NCBI GenBank assembly: GCA_017473335.1
Contig: JAFULN010000044.1
Span: 1-32,257 of the forward strand
Length of the DNA: 32,257 nt
DNA from: Erysipelotrichaceae bacterium
GTDB lineage: Bacteria; Bacillota_I; Bacilli_A; Erysipelotrichales; Erysipelotrichaceae
Direction of reading: 5' to 3'
Below are positions 16,071 to 23,730 of the stretch, piece by piece (position 1 is the stretch's first letter; every line of letters starts with the position of its first letter). The position numbers were made by a program, and so were the translations under genes. Under the pieces are notes generated by a model. It did no database searches, was not told the DNA's origin, and saw nothing but the letters and a program-made list of their open reading frames with translations.

Positions 16071-17525
16071 ATGAGAAAACTGAAAGCTTGGTTAAGCAGC
16101 AGATGGATTAGCACAATCTGTGCCATCCTGATTCAGTTCTTTCTTCTGGGTGCCTTTTTTCTATTTCTAGACAGGACTTTTGAAATCGCACATATTGTCC
16201 TTGTTTTGATAAGTGTTGTGGCAGTGTTTCATCTTTTAAGTCGAAATATGAATGGCTCTTTGAAACGTATGTGCTGTATTTTAATTTTGATGTTTCCCTG
16301 GATTGGAGGCATTTTTTATTTCTTGTTTGGAAAGAAAAAGACTCATCCTGCATCATATCGCTGTGTTGTGAATAGTTCATATCTTCCAAAAGTTTTAAGA
16401 TATGCCCTCTCATGTGCATATGGACAGCTTTGTGATCATACACAAAGTATTTATTTTAAATCAGAAGAAGCATTTAGAGAGTCTTATTTAAAAGAATTAA
16501 GCAAAGCAGTACATGTTATATACATGGAATACTTTATTCTTGCAGAAGGACAGTTTTTCAGTGAAATATTAGATATCTTAGTGGACCGTATGAATCATGG
16601 TGTACAGGTCTATCTGATGATTGATGATATTGGGTGTATTAGAACATTGCCAGATGGATTTGAAAAGAAAATGCAAAAGCTAGGCATACATATCCATATC
16701 TATAATCCATTAAAAAGGGTTTTGTCTTTGAATGGGAATACACGTGATCATCGTAAAATCACAGTGATTGACAATCATTGTGCTTTTATGGGTGGAAATA
16801 ATCTGGCAGATGAATACATCAATAATATTAAAAAGTTCGGTTACTGGAAAGATGCAGCAGTCATGGTTAAAGGACAGGCTGCAGCCTGGTGTGCTCAGTT
16901 GTTTGAATCCTTTTGGAATCAGCATGCACCTGAACCAATTCATAATGATTGTCCGATTTCTTCAGTGCAATATGAATCTGATGGATGGGTAGTACCATTT
17001 ATGGATGATGCACTGGATGAAGAACTATCAGCATTGAATATTCATCTTTTCATGATTGAAAGTGCTCATTCATTCATACAGATACAAACTCCCTACCTCA
17101 TCTTAAAAGATGAAATGAAACATGCTTTAATGCGTGCTGCAAAATCAGGTGTACAGGTACAGCTTCTTTTGCCCCATGTGCCTGATCGCTGGTTTGTGCA
17201 TGAAGTGTCACGTTCTTACTATAAAGAACTGATTCAATCAGGAGTACGAATCTTTGAATATGTTCCAGGTTTTAATCATTCAAAAGTAGTACTGAATGAT
17301 GAAATTGGTTTGTGCAGTACAATCAATATGGATTATCGTAGTTACGTACATCATCATGAATGCGGGATTTTGTTTTATCAAAGTAGTGTCCTTGATCAAA
17401 TGAGAGAAGATATGAGAAAAACAATTGAACAAAGTGTTGAGATTCATTTGTCAGATTGTGAGAAAACCTCAATGTATGTAAAAGTTTTCAGAACATTTAT
17501 GTCATTGTGGGAACCTTTGTTGTAA
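16071..17525 (+). CDS. cls: Cardiolipin synthase
   Basis: Membrane enzyme joining two phosphatidylglycerol molecules to give cardiolipin and glycerol. It has 484 residues, the usual length. Two N-terminal membrane helices (about 12-34 and 39-56) and a PLDc_N-like segment (PWIGGIFYFLFG) precede two phospholipase D catalytic motifs. The first is HRKITVID at 227-234 followed by GGNNLADEY; the second is HSKVVLND at 403-410 (His403, Lys405, Asp410) followed by STINMDYRS. Both are intact. I choose the ATG at 16071 because GAGGAGG lies just upstream. A longer frame starting at 16032 is inside the previous gene. It is the last gene of the run that starts with asparaginase. Confidence 0.92.
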   Translation: MRKLKAWLSSRWISTICAILIQFFLLGAFFLFLDRTFEIAHIVLVLISVVAVFHLLSRNMNGSLKRMCCILILMFPWIGGIFYFLFGKKKTHPASYRCVVNSSYLPKVLRYALSCAYGQLCDHTQSIYFKSEEAFRESYLKELSKAVHVIYMEYFILAEGQFFSEILDILVDRMNHGVQVYLMIDDIGCIRTLPDGFEKKMQKLGIHIHIYNPLKRVLSLNGNTRDHRKITVIDNHCAFMGGNNLADEYINNIKKFGYWKDAAVMVKGQAAAWCAQLFESFWNQHAPEPIHNDCPISSVQYESDGWVVPFMDDALDEELSALNIHLFMIESAHSFIQIQTPYLILKDEMKHALMRAAKSGVQVQLLLPHVPDRWFVHEVSRSYYKELIQSGVRIFEYVPGFNHSKVVLNDEIGLCSTINMDYRSYVHHHECGILFYQSSVLDQMREDMRKTIEQSVEIHLSDCEKTSMYVKVFRTFMSLWEPLL

Positions 17526-17550
17526 AAGTTTTCATAAGATGAAAGCTTTT
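17525..17550 (+). terminator. Probable terminator after cls
   Basis: An 11-bp stem (17525-17535 with 17539-17549, one G-U pair, 3-base loop) that ends in TTTT. It starts within the stop codon of cls. The T-run is short, so efficiency is uncertain. Confidence 0.5.
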
Positions 17551-17558
17551 CGTTTACA

Positions 17559-17590
17559 TTGACAGATTCTTTTGATAGAATAACTATATT
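17559..17590 (+). promoter_or_regulatory. Candidate promoter for the pyrophosphatase-like gene
   Basis: A consensus TTGACA at 17559-17564. The -10 region (17582-17590, TATATT at 17585) is not at ideal spacing, so the element is only probable. Confidence 0.4.
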
Positions 17591-17616
17591 AGAGTACTCA
17601 CAATAGGAGGATGAAT

Positions 17617-18006
17617 ATGCCTGAGTTTTATAACAATGCCTATTTCTGGCAGAAAATTGATACGCTGTATTATTCAAGTCACATGGAAATTGTACGTCCT
17701 AAAGGAACTGCGCATCCACAGTACAAGAATCTGATTTATCCATTGGATTATGGATATTTGACAGATACAGTGGGTGAAAGCGGTCATGGAATTGCAGTGT
17801 TTATGGGAACTAGTGGAGTTGAAACTGTTTCAACAATGATCATTGCAGCTGACATTCTGAAAAAGGATGTTGAAATCAAACTTCTGGTCTGCTGTACACC
17901 TGAAGAAGAAAAAGCAGTGCTTGAATTCTTGAATCAGACGGATTTCCAGAAAACAATTCTGGTACGCAGAGGAAGAGATATTCCTTCGTGGGCAATCTCA
18001 AATTAA
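17617..18006 (+). CDS. Small family I inorganic pyrophosphatase-like protein with altered active site
   Basis: A 129-residue protein matching the core of soluble family I pyrophosphatases in a short form seen in Bacillota: RPKGTAHP, then IYPLDYGYL (40-48, the substrate and metal-site strand), a middle loop, and an acidic C terminus ending in VRRGR. In active enzymes the loop after the YGY strand reads like D-G-x-x-x-D and supplies the metal-binding Asp residues. Here it is ESGHGIAVF (54-62), with Ser55 and Ala60 at those positions, so the main metal ligands are missing. It may be inactive or have another activity. AGGAGG ends at 17610, giving ideal spacing for the ATG at 17617 rather than 17611. 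It has its own terminator and likely promoter. A full-length Mn-dependent pyrophosphatase lies at 3751-5382. Confidence 0.72.
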   Translation: MPEFYNNAYFWQKIDTLYYSSHMEIVRPKGTAHPQYKNLIYPLDYGYLTDTVGESGHGIAVFMGTSGVETVSTMIIAADILKKDVEIKLLVCCTPEEEKAVLEFLNQTDFQKTILVRRGRDIPSWAISN

Positions 18007-18007
18007 G

Positions 18008-18038
18008 GAAGAGTGTAAAAAACTCTTCTCTTTTTTTT
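18008..18038 (+). terminator. Intrinsic terminator after the pyrophosphatase-like gene
   Basis: Stem GAAGAGT (18008-18014) with ACTCTTC (18022-18028), then a long T-rich run. Confidence 0.85.
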
Positions 18039-18044
18039 GCACTA

Positions 18045-18076
18045 TGCTATAATACCGAGGGATAGGGTATCTATCC
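18045..18076 (+). promoter_or_regulatory. Extended -10 promoter and leader hairpin of the acylation operon
   Basis: TGC plus consensus TATAAT (18048-18053) makes an extended -10. Directly at the predicted start lies an inverted repeat GGATAG / CTATCC (18060-18065 with 18071-18076). It could be a 5' stabilising hairpin or an operator. Confidence 0.55.
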
Positions 18077-18108
18077 AGGGGAACACTAAAATCAGGAGGT
18101 AATTATAG

Positions 18109-18588
18109 ATGAAACGTTTTTTAGTGATTTTAGCGCTCATGCTGGCATTGACTGGATGTGGAAGCGCATCAGCTGGCAATGAAACAAAGGTTTTAACAAA
18201 TGAAGAATGGGCAGATGTCATGACTGGTATTCAGACTGACATGGAAATGCCTGCATTAATGAATTTGGCAGATACTGAAGTGACTGACTTTTTAGGTATC
18301 AATACTGAAAATCTGGAATCTTTTACTGTTCAGTTTCCAATGATGATGGTTCACTCAACTGCAATTATGGTACTTCAGGCGAAAGATGGCATGATTGACA
18401 CTGTAAAAGAAGAAGTAGGTACTTGGCTGAGTGCTTATGAAGAACAGTGGTCTACTTATCTGCCAGATCAGTATGAACTGGTAAAGAATCGTGTTGAAAA
18501 ACAGGTTGGCGATTCAACTTATGTAGTGATTATCGCTGAAGAAGCAGCTGCAATCGAAGAAAAGATTGATGCTGCTTTGGCTGAATAA
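18109..18588 (+). CDS. DUF4358 domain lipoprotein
   Basis: An exported 159-residue lipoprotein: signal sequence with lipobox LTGC (Cys17), then a single DUF4358-like domain with DMEMPALMNLADTEVTDFLGI near the start, a Met-rich QFPMMMVHSTAIMVLQAKDG strand in the middle, and a C-terminal helix ending AAAIEEKI. The family function is not established. Members recur beside MBOAT and DHHW genes in Bacillota, as here, so it may be an accessory of cell-surface polymer acylation. A GGAGGT ribosome site precedes the ATG. Its stop overlaps the MBOAT start (TAATG), so the two are coupled. Confidence 0.8.
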   Translation: MKRFLVILALMLALTGCGSASAGNETKVLTNEEWADVMTGIQTDMEMPALMNLADTEVTDFLGINTENLESFTVQFPMMMVHSTAIMVLQAKDGMIDTVKEEVGTWLSAYEEQWSTYLPDQYELVKNRVEKQVGDSTYVVIIAEEAAAIEEKIDAALAE

Positions 18589-19976
18589 TGGTATTCAGTT
18601 CAATTATCTTTTTATTCTGGTATTTACCTGTCGTTTTAGCGGTGATGAAACTGTCACCGCTGAAATGGCGTAATGCCATCCTTTTTGTTCTGTCACTCAT
18701 CTTTTATGGCTGGTCAGAACCTTTTTATATTGTTCTGATGCTGATTAGTACAGTTGTGGATTATTTTAATGGACGGATGGTTGAAAAATATCTGCCAGAT
18801 AAAAAGAAGGCTAGAAGGTTTGTTATATTCTCTGTCGTCTTTAATATGGGACTGCTGGGGTTTTTTAAATATGCTGACTGGATTATTGGCATGCTCAATA
18901 CACTGGGAATGAATCTTCCGCTTTTAGGATTGACACTTCCGGTTGGAATCAGTTTCTACAGTTTTCAGACAATGAGCTATCCAATTGATGTGTATCGAGG
19001 CGAGGCAAAAGCTCAGAAGAACATTGTGAACTTTGGAGCTTATGTGGTGATGTTTCCGCAGCTGATTGCAGGTCCAATTGTAAGATATCGTGATATTGAT
19101 GATCAGCTGAGAGAACGTTCTGAAACCATGGACAAGTTTGTCAGTGGGATTGAACGCTTTGTTTGTGGTTTGTGCAAGAAAGTACTGTTAGCCAATACTG
19201 CAGGACTTTTGCATACACAGATTCAGTCACTTCCTCAAGATCGTATGAGTGCATTGACTGCTTTACTGTCGTTAACGGGTTTTGCGCTGCAGATTTATTT
19301 CGACTTTAGCGGATACAGCTGTATGGCCATTGGCTTAGGTCGTATGTTTGGGTTTGAGTTGATGGAAAACTTCAATTACCCATACATTTCAAGAAGCATT
19401 ACTGAATTCTGGAGAAGATGGCATATTTCACTCAGTACATTTTTTAGAGATTATGTGTACATTCCTTTAGGCGGTAATCGCAAAGGGAAAGTACGACAGT
19501 ACATCAATATCATGACAGTTTGGTTTTTGACTGGACTGTGGCATGGAGCTTCATGGAATTTTGTGCTTTGGGGTGTATACTTTGGTGTACTTTTAATGAT
19601 TGAAAAAGCATTCTTTAAAAATGTACTTGATAAAATGCCGAAGTTTTTCTCTTGGCTGATTACAATGATTCTTGTATGGATTGGATGGGTCTTCTTTGCG
19701 TTTGAAGATACTCAGCACATTATGATGATGTTTAAGAATCTTACCAATGTTTCAAATCTAATCAATGCAGATACATTGTATTTTATGCGTCAGTATGGAG
19801 TCTTTTTAATCATCTGTATGATTTCATCAACACCTTGGTGTACAAATGCATTCAATTCAATGAATGACAATGTGAAATCATGGCTTAAACTCATTTTAGT
19901 TGTACTAGGAATGGTCGTATGTACAGCATCACTGATCAATGCATCTTTCAATCCATTCCTGTACTTTAGATTCTAG
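18588..19976 (+). CDS. MBOAT family O-acyltransferase (AlgI/DltB-like)
   Basis: Polytopic membrane acyltransferase of 462 residues. AlgI/PatA-type proteins move acetyl groups from inside the cell toward secreted polysaccharide. Hallmarks: NAILFVLSLIFYGWSEP at the N terminus, LPVGISFYSFQTMSYPIDVYRG (about 117-138), FPQLIAGPIVRY, FDFSGYSCMAIGLGRMFG, WRRWHISLSTFFRDYVYIPLGG (about 275-296), and the catalytic His in TGLWHGASWNF (His319). The gene lies between a DUF4358 lipoprotein and a DHHW protein, the normal setting for cell-wall or exopolysaccharide O-acylation. The acceptor polymer is not encoded in the window. Confidence 0.92.
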   Translation: MVFSSIIFLFWYLPVVLAVMKLSPLKWRNAILFVLSLIFYGWSEPFYIVLMLISTVVDYFNGRMVEKYLPDKKKARRFVIFSVVFNMGLLGFFKYADWIIGMLNTLGMNLPLLGLTLPVGISFYSFQTMSYPIDVYRGEAKAQKNIVNFGAYVVMFPQLIAGPIVRYRDIDDQLRERSETMDKFVSGIERFVCGLCKKVLLANTAGLLHTQIQSLPQDRMSALTALLSLTGFALQIYFDFSGYSCMAIGLGRMFGFELMENFNYPYISRSITEFWRRWHISLSTFFRDYVYIPLGGNRKGKVRQYINIMTVWFLTGLWHGASWNFVLWGVYFGVLLMIEKAFFKNVLDKMPKFFSWLITMILVWIGWVFFAFEDTQHIMMMFKNLTNVSNLINADTLYFMRQYGVFLIICMISSTPWCTNAFNSMNDNVKSWLKLILVVLGMVVCTASLINASFNPFLYFRF

Positions 19977-19987
19977 GAGGTGGAAAA

Positions 19988-21085
19988 ATGAACATGGCAA
20001 AACGATTGATGTGTATTTTCTTTCTTGTGTTTGTGTTTGGTTTTTCACTTCTGCAGCTGCTTCCTGATCAAACGTTCTCAGATCAGGAAAATCGTGTACT
20101 CGCTCAATTCCCTGAATGGTCGATTGAATCTATGAAATCTGGTCAGTTTGCGGATAGTATGGAAGAGTATGCGAGTGATCAGTTTCCATTTCGCAATGCA
20201 TGGATTCTGATTAATAATCTTTATGAACGTCTTTTGATGAAATTGGAAATTGGTGGAAGCTATGTCTTGTCAGATCGATTGATTCAGCAGTTTCATACAG
20301 TGGATGATGCACTGATTCAAAAAAATGTTGATAAAATCAATAGCTTCTCTGAAACGATTGGAAAACCAGTCGATGTCTTGTTGATTCCTACTGCTAGCTC
20401 TATTGATCGTGAACATCTTTCATCTTTTGTGAATGATGTGGATCAGAAAGCACTTTTAGAATCAATTTCTAATCGTTTTCATCCAACAGTTTCTTTAGTG
20501 GAATGTTATGATCGTTTGGATGCATCGAAAGAAGATGTATATTATGCAACAGATCATCATTACAACGCTCATGGGGCACATCTTGTCTATCAGAGTTATA
20601 TGGATCATTTAAATGAACAGAAAGCTGATTTTACCTTTGAGAAAGTCAGTGATGGATTCTGTGGAACACTTTATTCATCATCAGGTGCTTATTATATGCC
20701 TTGTGATGAGATTGTACGTATTGATCCAGTGAATCATATTGATGTTCAGGTAGAATATGAAGAAAGCGGAGTCATTTTTGATTCTGTATACAAAGATGAA
20801 AAACTGAATGTGGAAGATAAATATACCTATTATCTGGATGGCAATCATAGTATTGTCGATATTACGACTTCTTTAAGTGATAAACCATCGCTTTTAGTGG
20901 TTGCGGATTCATACTCTCATTTAATGGCACCATATCTGATTGCGAATTTCAGTGAGATCCGTATTGTAGATTTGCGTTATTATCGTTTGGTTCTGAGTGA
21001 ACAAGCACAGCAATATGATCAGGTATTAATTCTATATTCACTTGAAAACTTCTCACAGGACGAAGGGTTGTCTTGGCTGAGATAA
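19988..21085 (+). CDS. DHHW family protein (AlgJ/AlgX-like acetylation partner)
   Basis: A 365-residue protein with an N-terminal membrane anchor or signal (about residues 5-25) and an extracellular SGNH-like domain. The family-defining DHHW tetrad appears as TDHHYNAHG (Asp189, His190, His191, Tyr192), so Trp is replaced by Tyr. A DSYSH block near the C terminus fits the Ser-containing motif of this fold, and the N-terminal QENRVLAQFP and DQFPFRNAW blocks are typical. It probably transfers the acyl group exported by the MBOAT protein to a surface polymer. AGGAGG lies seven bases before the ATG, and a strong terminator follows. Confidence 0.88.
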   Translation: MNMAKRLMCIFFLVFVFGFSLLQLLPDQTFSDQENRVLAQFPEWSIESMKSGQFADSMEEYASDQFPFRNAWILINNLYERLLMKLEIGGSYVLSDRLIQQFHTVDDALIQKNVDKINSFSETIGKPVDVLLIPTASSIDREHLSSFVNDVDQKALLESISNRFHPTVSLVECYDRLDASKEDVYYATDHHYNAHGAHLVYQSYMDHLNEQKADFTFEKVSDGFCGTLYSSSGAYYMPCDEIVRIDPVNHIDVQVEYEESGVIFDSVYKDEKLNVEDKYTYYLDGNHSIVDITTSLSDKPSLLVVADSYSHLMAPYLIANFSEIRIVDLRYYRLVLSEQAQQYDQVLILYSLENFSQDEGLSWLR

Positions 21086-21094
21086 TCAATAATG

Positions 21095-21116
21095 AGCCAG
21101 CATTCGCTGGCTTTTA
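21095..21116 (+). terminator. Intrinsic terminator of the acylation operon
   Basis: Stem AGCCAGC / GCTGGCT with an ATTC loop followed by TTT. Confidence 0.75.
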
Positions 21117-21134
21117 AATTTTATTCAACAAATC

Positions 21135-21162
21135 TTGACAGGAAATGATATACTGATATCTA
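21135..21162 (+). promoter_or_regulatory. Candidate promoter for the RNA methyltransferase gene
   Basis: TTGACA at 21135-21140 and an extended -10-like TGATATACT (21146-21154) are both present but not at the normal spacing to each other. One of them probably acts with a weaker partner. Confidence 0.35.
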
Positions 21163-21185
21163 GAAAAGAAGCAGGGAGAAATAAA

Positions 21186-22490
21186 ATGGAAATGCTGATA
21201 AAGAAAACAGGAATCAATGGAGAAGGCATTGGTTATGTCTATAAGAAACCTGTCTTTGTACCAGGTGCTCTTCAAGGGGAACTTTGTGATATACAAATTG
21301 TACAGGATTTAGATCGCTATGCAATTGGAAGATTAAATCAAGTCATCACTGCTTCTGAACATCGCATTGAACCTTTGTGTCCATTAGCTAAAAGCTGTGG
21401 TGGATGTTCATTAGGAATGATGGATGAAACATGGCAGCTGAAAATCAAACAGGATTTATTGAAAGAAGCACTTTGGAAATACGCAAGAATCAGCGAATCA
21501 AAGGTGGAGCGTGTACTGCGTTCCCCATTAAGAATGGGATATCGCAATCAGTGCAAAATGCCATTAAAGAATGTTCATGGAAAAATTGTATGTGGTCTTT
21601 ATCAAGAAGGAAGCAATCAGTTTATTCCTGTTGAACATTGTATGATTCATGATGTCAAGCTGGAACAGACACGTAAACAAGTCATGGAAGTCTTGAATCG
21701 TCATCAGATGCGTGCAGATGATAAAAAAACACCAGGCTTAAAAACACTGGTGCTTAGACGTATTGGAAATAAAACACAATGCTGTTTTGTGACAGGACGT
21801 ATGAAAATGCCAAAGGCATGCATTGATGACCTTTTAAAAATTGAAACATTAAATTCACTGACACAAAATATTCAAGACAACCGCAAGTCTCATGAACTGT
21901 TTGGAAAGAACTGGATTCATTTAGGCGGTTATGAAAATATGGTCATTGAAATATGTGGAAAGAAACTGAAGCTTTCTGCAGCCTCTTTCTTTCAGCTGAA
22001 TACTTTTCAGGCTGAAGTGATGGTTAAAACTGTAGCCTCTTTGATTGAACCATGTGAAACATTAGTAGAAGCCTATTGCGGTGTAGGATTGATGTCACTG
22101 GCAGCCAGCGATCAGTTTCAAAGAGGATTAGGTATTGAAGTGGTGAAAGAAGCCATTGTCAACGCAAAAGAAAATGCTCGTATCAATCGTTTAAAGCACT
22201 TGGAGTTTGTGTGTGGAGATGCAGCAGCTGAATTAAAGAAAGCTGCAAAAACAATGAAGGTTGATGCACTTATCGTAGACCCTCCTCGTTCAGGTTTATC
22301 AGATGAAATGCTCAAGGCAATAGAAGCCTGTGCACCTTCTCAGATTGTCTATGTCTCATGCAATCCTGCAACACTTTCTAAAAACCTGAATGTTCTTCAG
22401 GAAAAATACAATGTTGAACTTATTCAGCCATTAGATATGTTCCCACAGACACCACATGTGGAAACAATCGTATCCTTGAAAAGAAAATAA
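21186..22490 (+). CDS. rlmD: RlmD/TrmA family RNA (uracil-5-)-methyltransferase
   Basis: Methylates carbon 5 of a specific uridine in 23S rRNA (U1939 or U747 type) or tRNA with SAM. The 434-residue protein has a short N-terminal TRAM-like part, then an iron-sulfur cluster motif CPLAKSCGGC (Cys65, Cys71, Cys74, with a later Cys in EHCMIHD), and a C-terminal methyltransferase core with VEAYCGVGLMSLA, VDPPRSG (364-370) and the catalytic Cys in SCNPAT (Cys392). All key residues are present. The symbol is approximate, since Bacillota paralogues (RlmCD, TrmFO-independent TrmA) are hard to tell apart by eye. The ATG at 21186 has GGGAG seven bases upstream. It is monocistronic. Confidence 0.88.
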   Translation: MEMLIKKTGINGEGIGYVYKKPVFVPGALQGELCDIQIVQDLDRYAIGRLNQVITASEHRIEPLCPLAKSCGGCSLGMMDETWQLKIKQDLLKEALWKYARISESKVERVLRSPLRMGYRNQCKMPLKNVHGKIVCGLYQEGSNQFIPVEHCMIHDVKLEQTRKQVMEVLNRHQMRADDKKTPGLKTLVLRRIGNKTQCCFVTGRMKMPKACIDDLLKIETLNSLTQNIQDNRKSHELFGKNWIHLGGYENMVIEICGKKLKLSAASFFQLNTFQAEVMVKTVASLIEPCETLVEAYCGVGLMSLAASDQFQRGLGIEVVKEAIVNAKENARINRLKHLEFVCGDAAAELKKAAKTMKVDALIVDPPRSGLSDEMLKAIEACAPSQIVYVSCNPATLSKNLNVLQEKYNVELIQPLDMFPQTPHVETIVSLKRK

Positions 22491-22786
22491 GAATGAAACG
22501 ATCATAGAAATCCTTTGTTTCGGACATTATAAATCATTTATAAAATTTGATATTGATACAATAGATTTAGATATAAAAATCGAATGAAGATGTGAGCGCT
22601 AAACTAAAAAGCTGGTCATTATGACTCAGCTTTCTTTTTTGTTTACTAGGAATGTTCTATCAGAACTGTGGTATATAGTAGTTAAAAATATCTAATTCGC
22701 ATAATGATGAATACAGATTTCACATAGAAATACAAGACTTAACTTGAAAACAAATATAGTTTATAATGTATATGTATCAAGAAGAA
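22491..22786. other. Gene-free AT-rich intergenic region with a possible small transcript
   Basis: No coding frame is supported. An extended -10-like TGATACAAT (22554-22562) lies about 45 bases upstream of the terminator at 22608-22640, so a small RNA of about 70 bases could be made here; alternatively that terminator serves the upstream methyltransferase gene. A second TATAAT (22762-22767) is the likely promoter of the following TnpB-like remnant. Confidence 0.4.
22608..22640 (+). terminator. Intrinsic terminator in the intergenic region
   Basis: AAAGCTGGTCAT (22608-22619) pairs with ATGAC-t-CAGCTTT (22621-22633, one bulged T), then CTTTTTT. Confidence 0.8.
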
Positions 22787-22849
22787 GTATTTAGTAGTTG
22801 AAGCAGTTTGTAGTAAAACTGAATGAATTCAATCAACTAAATGCTTTTT
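22787..22849 (+). promoter_or_regulatory. Terminator-like structured leader of the TnpB-like remnant
   Basis: An outer stem (22787-22801 with 22833-22844, with a 2-base bulge) encloses an inner CAGTTT / AAACTG hairpin (22804-22809 with 22816-22821). The outer stem is followed by TTTTT (22845-22849). It lies between a TATAAT and the AGGAGG of the gene, so it may attenuate transcription. It could also be a transposon-end structure. Confidence 0.5.
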
Positions 22850-22879
22850 CTTTTTCTGTCTAAGTAGGAGGATCATTTC

Positions 22880-23690
22880 ATGAAAACTGTCACTCTGTCA
22901 AATCGTTTCTATTATCGTGAATTGAATGAAAAAGATGCATCAGCTATCAAAAATGATATCCTTCTATACAACCAAATGCTTCATAAAGCGTATAAATACT
23001 TGACTCTGAAGTATCAAGGGATACTGTGGGATTTTGATTCACTTCAGAAAGAAATGAAACGACTGTATCATACCAATGATTACTTTCCTCTGCCTGTCAT
23101 ATGGAAAGCAAAACATATACTCAAATGCCGCTATGAACAGTACCAGAAAGCGATACAACAGAAACAGAATCAACTGAAAAGAATCGAAGCTAAGATCAGT
23201 GAGAAGTAATAAGCCATTCGTTATTGAAAAACTTGACTTCAATAAGAAGAAAAGCATGATGAGATATGGAAACAAAAGACAGAATCAGACATTATCAGAG
23301 TTTGCATACACACAAATCACAGAAGCGATGAAAAGCAGATGTAGAAAAGAGAGAATCGCCATAAAAGAAATAGATCCTGCGTATACAAGCAGGATCGCAA
23401 AAGATAAGTGGTTGAAGTGTATGGGATGCAGTATCCATATGACAGCATCGTATGTGATCACACGAAGAGGATGCGGATACACAGATACGATCTAAAGTAA
23501 ACAACAGGAATCATTTCAACCTGTGCTGGATTTATATCACTGGAAGATGATGTACTTAAAGACAGGATGAACTTGGAATGATTCCTTATACAACGATTCT
23601 TTCAACAGATCAACTTCGCCAAAGGCTTACGAGCAGGAAGAGAAGATAGTTGAAAGATACTGATTTGGCAAGATACAGGTCAGGTCATAG
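22880..23690 (+). pseudogene. Decayed TnpB-related (IS200/IS605-type) protein gene
   Basis: Fragments of one TnpB-related protein in different frames. The first, 22880-23209 (109 residues), has the typical N-terminal part (TVTLSNRFYYRELN, then a long Lys-rich helix). The second, in another frame from about 23199 to 23495, keeps the C-terminal part: FAYTQITEAM, EIDPAYTSRIAKDK (the paYTS motif of TnpB near the RuvC end) and a GCSIHMTASYVITRRG block seen in TnpB-related proteins. The middle, which should hold the first RuvC residues and much of the catalytic domain, is gone, so there is a deletion as well as a frameshift. In the same frame beyond 23495, stop codons interrupt a plausible C-terminal tail to about 23690. 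GGAGGATC precedes the first ATG. No TnpA gene is nearby. The gene is not functional as a nuclease. Confidence 0.75.
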
Positions 23691-23701
23691 CTAATCACTA
23701 T

Positions 23702-23730
23702 GAAAAATGACGAATTATTTTAATTCGTCA
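23702..23730 (-). terminator. Terminator of the minus-strand DivIVA-lepB-HAD operon
   Basis: Perfect 10-bp stem TGACGAATTA / TAATTCGTCA (23708-23717 with 23721-23730) around the stop codon of the HAD gene, followed on the minus strand by TTTTT. Confidence 0.8.

Noticed and set aside
23199..23495. Independent 98-residue gene
   Set aside because: Its content matches the C-terminal part of TnpB-related proteins, and it follows the N-terminal part of the same protein in another frame, so it is a fragment of a pseudogene.
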